From NCBI GenBank assembly GCA_020638875.1, contig JACKHS010000001.1, forward strand, positions 124,001 to 188,000: 64,000 bases of DNA, read 5' to 3'. Each line of letters opens with the position of its first letter. Position 1 is the first letter of the stretch. The notes beneath the pieces are model-generated. The model ran no database searches and was not told where the DNA came from. It saw only the letters and a list, made by a program, of their open reading frames with translations. The position numbers and the translations under genes are program-made. This DNA comes from Planctomycetota bacterium (lineage in GTDB: Bacteria > Planctomycetota > UBA1135 > GCA-002686595). Below are positions 58,159 to 64,000 of the stretch, piece after piece.

Positions 58159-58851
58159 ATGACGCTCGCACGCCAAGCCACCTTCGCCTTCGTCGACGCG
58201 CCGACCTGGGGCGGTCCGCGCGAGAACGCCGGCCGCAAGCCCAAGCGCGGGCACGTCCCCCACTGCTCTCGTCGATCCGTCTGCAAGAGCCACCTGCGCC
58301 TCGTGACGACGAAGCTCCAGTCCGGCCTGCCTTCGCTGCGCTCGCGCGACGGCGGCGAGGTCTGCGTCGAGGCCATCCGCGCCGCGCAGCGCGCGGACTT
58401 CCGCATCCACCACTTCTCGATCCAGCACGACCACCTGCACCTCGTGCTGGCCGCCGACTCGCGCGACGCCCTCGCACGCGGGATGAAGTCGCTGTGCACG
58501 CGCATCGCGAGGAACCTCAACCGCCGCTGGGGTCGGTCGGGCGCGGTCTTCGCTCAGCGCTTCCACGACGAGGTGCTGAAGTCCCTCGGCCGTCTGTGGC
58601 ACGCGCTGCGCTACGTGCTCTGCAACCACAACAAGCACGGCTCGGGCGCCGGCCGCGCCGCGGTCGCTCCCGACCTCTTCTCCTCCGGTCGCTACTTCGA
58701 CGGCTGGTCCGACTTCGCGGCCGACTGGGACCCGCGCGACCGGCTCTCGTACGTCGCGCCTCCGCCGTGGACCTTGCGCGAGTGCGTGAAGCGCTACGGC
58801 CGCTTCTCGCTGCACTTCACGCCGAAGCCACGCGTCACGCGCGCGGCCTGA
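58159..58851 (+). CDS. REP-associated tyrosine transposase (RAYT), Y1 HUH family
   Basis: A 230-residue single-strand transposase related to IS200/IS605 TnpA. The HUH motif is His92-Leu93-His94 within HHFSIQHDHLHLVLAA. The candidate nucleophile is Tyr152 in LWHALRYVLCNHNKH, the usual RAYT position. Arg-rich segments (CTRIARNLNRRWGRSGAVFA) fit DNA binding. The frame is intact. The gene is bracketed by two copies of a 29-base REP word in REPIN arrangement (57348-57420 and 58992-59069), the usual genetic setting of RAYTs, which are normally single-copy domesticated enzymes. The ATG at 58159 lacks a strong ribosome binding site. Confidence 0.92.
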   Translation: MTLARQATFAFVDAPTWGGPRENAGRKPKRGHVPHCSRRSVCKSHLRLVTTKLQSGLPSLRSRDGGEVCVEAIRAAQRADFRIHHFSIQHDHLHLVLAADSRDALARGMKSLCTRIARNLNRRWGRSGAVFAQRFHDEVLKSLGRLWHALRYVLCNHNKHGSGAGRAAVAPDLFSSGRYFDGWSDFAADWDPRDRLSYVAPPPWTLRECVKRYGRFSLHFTPKPRVTRAA

Positions 58852-58991
58852 GCCGACACACACGCAACGACCTTCGGACCGCCTCGCGTCGAGGCTGCGG
58901 CACACACGCGGACTCGCGCAGCCCCCCTCGCCCCCCGCCCCGACCCGTCGCTTCAACACCCCAAACCTCCCCCCAGCCCCGCCGTCCGTCC

Positions 58992-59069
58992 GCGCCTGCC
59001 GTCACCGTCGCCTTCGGCCCTCGCCCCTCGGCCTGCAGGGCGGGTCGAAGGCGACGGTGACGGCAGGCG
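58992..59069. repeat. REPIN-like hairpin, right of the RAYT gene
   Basis: The arm at 58992-59020 is identical to the left REPIN's first arm. The inverted arm at 59042-59069 has one mismatch (T at 59045). The loop is 21 bases. Outside it, about 45 bases (59083-59126, reverse complement) resemble 57291-57332 (CTCGGGTTCGAGCAG, TGCGGAGCG, GGGGACG), so the two flanks of the RAYT unit are partly mirror images. Confidence 0.85.
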
Positions 59070-59144
59070 ACGCGGCTCGGGCCCGTCCCCGAGCGCTCCG
59101 CACCACGCTCTGCTCGAACCCGAGCCGCGAGCGCGCCGCCGCCC

Positions 59145-60247
59145 CTACCTCCCCCGCAACGCCCACTCCCCGCCAACCCCATCACCACCAGCACCCCCCG
59201 CTCCCGCGCCGTCAGCCGCTCGTACCCGAACCGCTCCAGCACCTCCTCCCCGACACCCTCCGCATCCTCCAGCACCACCACCGCCCCATCCCGCCCGACG
59301 CGCCGCACCGGCACCTCGCGCCCGACCCACGCTCCGAGCACCGCGTCCACCTCTCCCCCCGGCGCGCCACACCACACCCCACGGCACGCCAAGACCCTCG
59401 CCCTCGGCCGCGTCCAGACACGACGCCTCGCGCTCCACGCGCGCGCGCACGTCCGCCAGCGTCGCCGCGACGCCCTCCACGCTCTCCGCCACGAGCCCTT
59501 CCGCCGCCACCGCCCACGCGCGCTCCTTGTCCAGCCACGCGTGCAGCTCCGCGCCGCGCTCGCGCACCGGTCCCGTCAGCACCGCGCTCTCCAGCAGCAC
59601 CTCGCCGAGCGTCCTGAGCCGCAACGCCTCCGCGGCGAGCCGCTCGCGCTCCAGCGCCTCGCGCGTGCGCTCGATCTCGCGCTGCGCTGCCTCCCGCGCG
59701 CTGTGCTCCTGCGCCAGCAACTGCTCCTTGGCGCTGAGCGCGCTGCGCTCCTCCTCGAGCAGCCCCGACAGGCGGCGCCCCTCTCCCGCGAGGCGCTCGG
59801 ACTCGCCGGCGAGCACGACCTTCGCGTGGTGCAGCGTGTACGAGACGTAGCCGAGCGAGAGCGCGACGAGCGTCGTCGCGACGGCGGCGATGCGCCAGGC
59901 GCGGCCGGCCGGGCGGGCGGGCCGAGCTCGCCGGCGCGGCGGCGGCGAGCTCGGGCTCAGGCGTCGCGCGCGGCCTCCGCGAGCGGCGCCGCGGCGACCG
60001 GTGCCCCGACCTCGGCCGCCGGCGCGCTCGCCGGCGACGGCCGCACGCGCAGGCGCTCGAGCAGCCCGCGCACGTTGTCCCAGTCGGTGTGCAGACCGTA
60101 GAGCTCCTCGGTCCAGTCCGCGTGCTCGTCGGCGAAGGCCTCGAAGTCGACGTCCTCGCCGACGTCGCGGGCGAGGAGGTACTGCGCGAAGAGCTCGACG
60201 GCCTCGGGGGAGTACTCGGAGGAGCCGAAGCTCGGGTCGTCCATCAT
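59145..60247 (-). CDS. Kinase-header-like protein with membrane helix and coiled coil but no kinase domain; frameshifted
   Basis: From ATG 60247 the first 60 residues (YSPEAVELFAQYLLARDVGE, DEHADWTEELYGLHTDWDNV) resemble the acidic header of planctomycete Ser/Thr kinases, such as the one at 3179. No catalytic domain follows. After two frame changes (about 59960 and 59925) comes a membrane helix (WRIAAVATTLVALSLGYVSY) and a coiled coil (EEERSALSAKEQLLAQEHSA, REAAQREIERTREALERERL). A third change in a G run near 59356-59361 leads to VDAVLGAWVGREVPVRRVGR and LERFGYERLTARERGVLVVM. The end is uncertain: TAG 59145, or a frame running on to 58835 through the REPIN. Function unknown. Confidence 0.45.
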
Positions 60248-60506
60248 GGCGGGCTCGCGGTGCGGGTCGGAGTCGACGCGGGCCAACATAGAGGCGGCGA
60301 GCGCCCGATGCGAGGGGCGCGCGCCGCCGATTCGCGAAGCGTCGCGCCGAGCGTCCGTCCGAGACGTCACGCGGCGCCGGCGCGGTGACCTCCACTCCGG
60401 TGCGGCGTCCGAGCGCCTCGACGAGTCCAGCGCTTCGCCGGCGTCGTCGAGCTCCGCACCGAAGGGGAGGCCGTCACTCCGACCTTCGAAGCACCTCTGG
60501 GACGGA

Positions 60507-61439
60507 CTAGTGACCGCGCGCCTCGAGCCAGCGCTCGCAGTCGATCGCCGCCATGCAGCCGGTGCCGGCCGCCGTGATCGCCTGACGATAGGTCTTGTCC
60601 ATCACGTCGCCCGCGGCGAAGACGCCCTCGACCGAGGTGCGCGTGCCGTCGTGGACCTTGACGTAGCCGGTGTCGTCTAGCTCGATCTGGCCCTTGAAGA
60701 TCTCGCTGTTCGGCGTGTGACCGATCGCGACGAAGAGGCCGTCGACCGGGGCCTCGCTGGTCTCGCCGGTGACGGTGTCCTCGAGCACGACCGCGCGCAC
60801 CTTGCCCTGGTCGTTGGCGAGCACCTCGGTGACGACCTTGTTGAGCATCCAGTCGATCTTCGGGTTGGCCTGCGCGCGGTCGATCATGACCTTGGAGGCG
60901 CGGAAGGCCTCGCGGCGGTGGACGATCGTCACCTTGGTCGCGAAGCGCGTCAGGAACTGCGCCTCCTCCATCGCGCTGTCACCGGCGCCGACGACCATGA
61001 CCTCCTTGCCCTTGAAGAAGGCGCCGTCGCAGGTCGCACAGGCCGACACGCCGTGGCCCATCAGCTTCTTCTCGCTGTCGAGGCCGAGCAGGCGCGCGCT
61101 CGCGCCGGTGCAGATGATGACCGCGTTGGCGCGGAACTCCTCGAAGTCGCTCTTGACGACGAACGGGTGCTGGCTGAAGTCGACCTCGGCGATGTTGTCG
61201 AAGCGGATCTCGGTGCCCATGCGCTCCGCCTGGGCCTGGAACTGCTCCATCATCTCGGGGCCCATCACGCCCTCGGGGTAACCCGGGAAGTTCTCGACCT
61301 CGGTGGTGATCGTGAGCTGTCCGCCCGGCTGCAGGCCCTGGAAGAGCAGCGGCTGGAGGTTCGCGCGGGCGGTGTAGATGGCGGCCGTGTAGCCGGCCGG
61401 GCCGGAGCCGATGATGATGACTTCGCGGACGTCGGACAT
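60507..61439 (-). CDS. trxB: Thioredoxin reductase (NADPH)
   Basis: A 310-residue low-molecular-weight thioredoxin reductase. The FAD site is EVIIIGSGPAGYTAAIYTAR, the redox disulphide is Cys134-Ala-Thr-Cys137 (CATCDG), the NADPH site is VMVVGAGDSAMEEAQFLTRF with HRR (VTIVHRREAFRAS), and the C-terminal FAD motif is GVFAAGDVMDKTYRQAITAA. It reduces thioredoxin in the cytoplasm. It starts at ATG 61439. TAGACT at 61478-61483 (minus) is a good -10 candidate. It is divergent from the inositol-monophosphatase-family gene. Confidence 0.96.
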   Translation of the reverse strand: MSDVREVIIIGSGPAGYTAAIYTARANLQPLLFQGLQPGGQLTITTEVENFPGYPEGVMGPEMMEQFQAQAERMGTEIRFDNIAEVDFSQHPFVVKSDFEEFRANAVIICTGASARLLGLDSEKKLMGHGVSACATCDGAFFKGKEVMVVGAGDSAMEEAQFLTRFATKVTIVHRREAFRASKVMIDRAQANPKIDWMLNKVVTEVLANDQGKVRAVVLEDTVTGETSEAPVDGLFVAIGHTPNSEIFKGQIELDDTGYVKVHDGTRTSVEGVFAAGDVMDKTYRQAITAAGTGCMAAIDCERWLEARGH

Positions 61440-61477
61440 GGCGTCGAGGGAGGGGTCGGAGGGGACGGGGGCCGCCC

Positions 61478-61483
61478 AGTCTA
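61478..61483 (-). promoter_or_regulatory. Putative -10 hexamer (TAGACT) of trxB
   Basis: TAGACT on the minus strand, 38 bases upstream of the trxB ATG. It is identical to the hexamers at 15391 and 20257. The divergent gene has TACGAT at 61551-61556, 7 bases before its ATG at 61564. Confidence 0.4.
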
Positions 61484-61563
61484 AGGCTTGCCGCGCCGCG
61501 GTCACGCGCGGTACGCCGACTCGTCGCGCGGGGGACGCGACGCCGCGCGCTACGATGGCCGCG

Positions 61564-62574
61564 ATGACGCTCCCCGACGACCTCCTCGACGAGCTGCGCG
61601 CGCTCTGCGCCGCCCTGCGCGCGGCCGCCCGCGGCGCCGTGGCGGCCGGCCACGCGGCGGGCAACGGCTACGCCGCGCAACGGCCCACGGGCGTCGGCGC
61701 GGGCGACGTGACCTTCGCGCTCGACGAGGCCGCCGAGGCCGCGCTCGAGGCCTGGTTCGAGCGCCGCGCCGCGCGCGGCCCGCTGTCCGTGTTCAGCGAG
61801 GATCGCGGGTGGCGCCACCGCGGCCCGAGCGGCGCGCTCGCGGGTTTCGACCACGGCGGTCCGCGCGTCGTGGTCGACCCGGTCGACGGCACGCGGCACC
61901 TGATGGCCGACCTGCGCTCGGCCTGGACCGTCGTCGCCGCCTGCGGTCCGGGCGCGGGCGTGCCGCGCTTCGCCGACGTCGAGCTCGGCCTCGTCGCGGA
62001 GCTCCCCGACTCGCGCGCCGCGCGCTACCGCGTGCTGCGAGCGCGGCGCGGCGCAGGCGCGCGGCTCGAGCTGCGCGCGCTCGACGACGACGCCCTGCTC
62101 GACGACGCGCCCCTCGCCGTCGACGCCGACGACCGCGCCGACCACGGCTACTTCAGCGTCTTCCGTTACTCCCCCGCCGCGCGGCCCGCGCTCGCGCAGA
62201 TCGAGGCCGCGTTCTTCGAGCGCCTCGCGCGCCACGAGGGCGCCGACCCGCGCAGTTGCTACGACGACCAGTACATCTCGAACGGCGGTCAGCTCGCGCT
62301 GCTGGCGCTGGGCACCTATCGCCTGATCGCCGACCTGCGCGCGTGGCTGGCCGCCCGCGGCGCGCCGGAGGTCACGACGTCGAAGCCGTACGACTGCGCC
62401 GGCGCGCTGCTCGTCGCCCGCGAGGCCGGCTGCGCGCTCAGCGCCCCCGAAGGCGGCCCGCTCGACTTTCCCCTCGACGCGACGACGCCGGTGAGCTTCG
62501 TCGGCTGGGCCAACGCCGCCACCGCCGCCCGCCTCGCGCCGCACTTGCAGGCGGCGCTGCACGTGCGGGTGTGA
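61564..62574 (+). CDS. Inositol monophosphatase-family phosphatase
   Basis: A 336-residue metal-dependent phosphatase. It has SEDRG (metal ligand Glu79), DPVDGTRHLM (Asp105, Asp108) and a late KPYDCAGALLVAREAG block whose Asp matches the WDxAAG metal site. It is longer than typical IMPases (about 270 residues), with an insert around ADDRADHGYFSVFRYSPAAR. Possible substrates are inositol phosphate, fructose bisphosphate or 3'-phosphoadenosine phosphate; the motifs do not discriminate. ATG 61564 is preferred because TACGAT, a possible -10, ends 7 bases before it; ATG 61555 is the alternative. Confidence 0.8.
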   Translation: MTLPDDLLDELRALCAALRAAARGAVAAGHAAGNGYAAQRPTGVGAGDVTFALDEAAEAALEAWFERRAARGPLSVFSEDRGWRHRGPSGALAGFDHGGPRVVVDPVDGTRHLMADLRSAWTVVAACGPGAGVPRFADVELGLVAELPDSRAARYRVLRARRGAGARLELRALDDDALLDDAPLAVDADDRADHGYFSVFRYSPAARPALAQIEAAFFERLARHEGADPRSCYDDQYISNGGQLALLALGTYRLIADLRAWLAARGAPEVTTSKPYDCAGALLVAREAGCALSAPEGGPLDFPLDATTPVSFVGWANAATAARLAPHLQAALHVRV

Positions 62575-62581
62575 CGCGCGC

Positions 62582-64000
62582 CTACACCTGCTCGCGCGAG
62601 ACGTCGTAGCGGCGCAGCATGCGGCCGCCGATCCAGGCGAGCAGCGCGGCCATGCCGAGCATCACGACGACGCCGATGCCGAGCGAGAGCAGGGCGGCGG
62701 TCACGCGGGAGAGGCCCAGCCAGTCCGGGCCGAGCAGCAGCAGCGCCGCGCTCGGGCCGGCGACGAGCGCCAGGGCGACGGCGAGCAGGAGGATGCGCAG
62801 GAAGACGAGCACCACCGCGCGGCCGGAGTTGTGCAACGTGCCCTCCTGGCCGGGCACGTAGCGGATCGGCGCGAAGAGGAAGACCGCGTTGTCGACCGAG
62901 ATCCAGGTGAACAGCACGAAGGGCAACGCCGCGACGATGCCGAGCAGGCCCGGGTGGAACCGCTGCAGGACGGCGGCGCGCACGAGGATCGCCGCGCCGA
63001 GCAACGTCGAGATCAGCGCCACCTGCGGCAGCAGCGTCGCGACGAAGAGCCGCGTCGGCGCGACGGGCCAGGCCTTCATCTGCTCCATCAGGTCGACGTC
63101 GGCGCGGAAGTCGTAGCGCAGCGCGCCCGACAGGTACATCACGCCGAGGAGCCCGATCAGCGCCGAGCTGCCGAGCAGCGCGCCGGGGCCGGGGCTCTGC
63201 ACGGCCTTGCCGGTGAGGAAGCTCACCATGACCGTCACGAGCACGACGATCAGCACGCCGGTCACGAGGTTCGTGCGCGCCTTGCGCCAGATCGCCACCG
63301 TCTTGAGCCACGCGACGGCGCCCAGGGGCCCGCGACCGAACAGCCAGGGCACGCGCTTGCCCGCGGCGGCGCGCGAGACCTCGCCCTGCAGCGCGGCGCC
63401 GCGCCCGACGCGGCGCAGGCGCTTGGCGATGTCGGCCGAGGTGTCGAGCGAGGCCTCGCGGAAGTCGACGCGCAGCCGCGCAGTGAGCTCGAACAGGCCC
63501 AACCACAGCGCGAGGCAGAACGCGCCCCACGCGGCGAACTCGCCCGCGCTCGTCGCGGTCATCAGCGACGCCCAGGGCGTGAAGGGCGCGAGCACGACGC
63601 GCACGACCGGCAGGTCGACCAGCGCGCGCAGGTCGCCGGTCGAGACCAGGTCGCCCAGCACGTTGTCGGTGAAGCGCCGCCCGAAGATCAGCGCCATGAA
63701 CAGCGCCCAGACCAGGAAGCCCATCAGGATGCGCACGAACAGCAGGCGGCGGCCCTTGGCCCAGCGACCGAGGCGCGAGCTCGCGTCGGCGACGACGAGC
63801 GAGCCGAACTGCCGCGCGACTCCCAGCGTCAGCAGCCCCGTGCCTGCGCCCACGAAGCCGAACAGCGGCCGCGGCATGTGACGGCACGTCAAGAGCCCCA
63901 GCACGAGCGCGCCGAACAGCGTGCGCCCCAGGTCGACGAGCATGCGGTAGCGCACGAGGTTCGCGCGCGAGACCGGCGCCGCGAACAGGCGCTCGATCTC
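62582..64000 (-). CDS. Putative ABC exporter membrane subunit; partial
   Basis: At least 472 residues; it enters from the right edge in frame (EIERLFAAPVSRANLVRYRM), so the true start lies outside. It has about 8-10 hydrophobic segments in two clusters separated by a basic cytoplasmic region (AKRLRRVGRGAALQGEVSRA). Segments include LFVRILMGFLVWALFMALIF, TNLVTGVLIVVLVTVMVSFL, VVLVFLRILLLAVALALVAG and SLGIGVVVMLGMAALLAWIG. The L/I-F-x-A/S-P-V/I-S-R-x-x-L block near the edge is typical of ABC-2-type exporter permeases with an N-terminal membrane domain. The ATPase is not in the window. It converges on the IMPase-family gene, 7 bases apart. Confidence 0.7.
   Translation of the reverse strand, partial: EIERLFAAPVSRANLVRYRMLVDLGRTLFGALVLGLLTCRHMPRPLFGFVGAGTGLLTLGVARQFGSLVVADASSRLGRWAKGRRLLFVRILMGFLVWALFMALIFGRRFTDNVLGDLVSTGDLRALVDLPVVRVVLAPFTPWASLMTATSAGEFAAWGAFCLALWLGLFELTARLRVDFREASLDTSADIAKRLRRVGRGAALQGEVSRAAAGKRVPWLFGRGPLGAVAWLKTVAIWRKARTNLVTGVLIVVLVTVMVSFLTGKAVQSPGPGALLGSSALIGLLGVMYLSGALRYDFRADVDLMEQMKAWPVAPTRLFVATLLPQVALISTLLGAAILVRAAVLQRFHPGLLGIVAALPFVLFTWISVDNAVFLFAPIRYVPGQEGTLHNSGRAVVLVFLRILLLAVALALVAGPSAALLLLGPDWLGLSRVTAALLSLGIGVVVMLGMAALLAWIGGRMLRRYDVSREQV

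Noticed and set aside
60248..60506. Upstream extension of the kinase-header gene (to 60370 or beyond)
   Set aside because: The sequence ahead of the ATG at 60247 is Arg/Ala-rich and unlike kinase headers.

Overview
This is a very GC-rich bacterial chromosomal segment, most likely from the phylum Planctomycetota. The main clues are an ECF sigma factor divergent from a membrane-anchored Ser/Thr kinase with WD40-type repeats, a secreted NHL propeller ending in the Cys-rich FGDGLRCAGG / RYYQLWYRDP tail that I associate with secreted proteins of this phylum, giant carboxypeptidase-regulatory-like (beta-sandwich) surface proteins, a sulfatase-fold lipoprotein, a TatC with a long insert between its first two membrane helices, and prepilin-like proteins. 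No rRNA and no CRISPR array are present. There is one tRNA gene, tRNA-Gln(TTG).

Layout. 1-8.7 kb: kinase (runs off the left edge), ECF sigma factor, a patatin lipase fused to a ferredoxin-like tail, an NHL propeller protein and an M61-like metallopeptidase lipoprotein. 8.8-12.3 kb: a beta-oxidation pair, thiolase plus FadJ-type protein, with overlapping ends. 12.4-14.75 kb: a lower-GC accessory block of small exported and membrane-anchored proteins of unknown function that looks like one two-gene module present twice. 15.4-18.4 kb: HAD phosphatase, OPA/MFS transporter and a START-like protein. 18.5-20.26 kb: a nest of mobile DNA, with a 139-bp palindromic element and an IS110-family transposase preceded by a structured non-coding leader that could be a bridge RNA. 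20.3-23.7 kb: a large surface protein and a decayed relative of the 13.5-kb gene. 23.8-26.0 kb: lysine/DAP genes dapE-dapD plus a zinc-ribbon membrane protein. 26.1-28.2 kb: exported or membrane proteins of unknown function. 28.3-32.2 kb: an acyl-CoA carboxylase operon (carboxyltransferase, biotin carboxylase, biotin carrier) ending in two hairpin terminators. 32.4-40.8 kb: two giant surface proteins, a sulfatase-fold lipoprotein and a small exported protein. 41-44.8 kb: tRNA-Gln, cinA, tatC and a membrane coiled-coil protein with a BRCT-like end. 45.2-52.97 kb: coaE-rho-glycosyltransferase, then on the opposite strand an SDR and two glycosyltransferases, with a large inverted repeat between the converging operons. 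53.1-57.2 kb: three prepilin-like/PilX-like genes. 57.3-59.1 kb: a RAYT (REP-associated tyrosine transposase) gene bracketed by two REPIN-like hairpins. 59.1-64 kb: a kinase-header protein without a kinase domain, trxB, an inositol-monophosphatase-family gene and an exporter membrane protein that runs off the right edge.

Genes working together: the thiolase and FadJ carry out successive beta-oxidation steps, and the carboxylase operon may feed propionyl- or acetyl-CoA metabolism next to it. dapE and dapD act in the succinylase branch of lysine/peptidoglycan precursor synthesis. The glycosyltransferases and SDR probably build a surface glycan. Many of the remaining products are exported.

Caution: at least seven genes are interrupted by single-base frame changes, mostly in G/C runs or GCGC tracts. 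This fits uncorrected indels in the assembly as well as it fits gene decay, so I annotate most of them as single genes.
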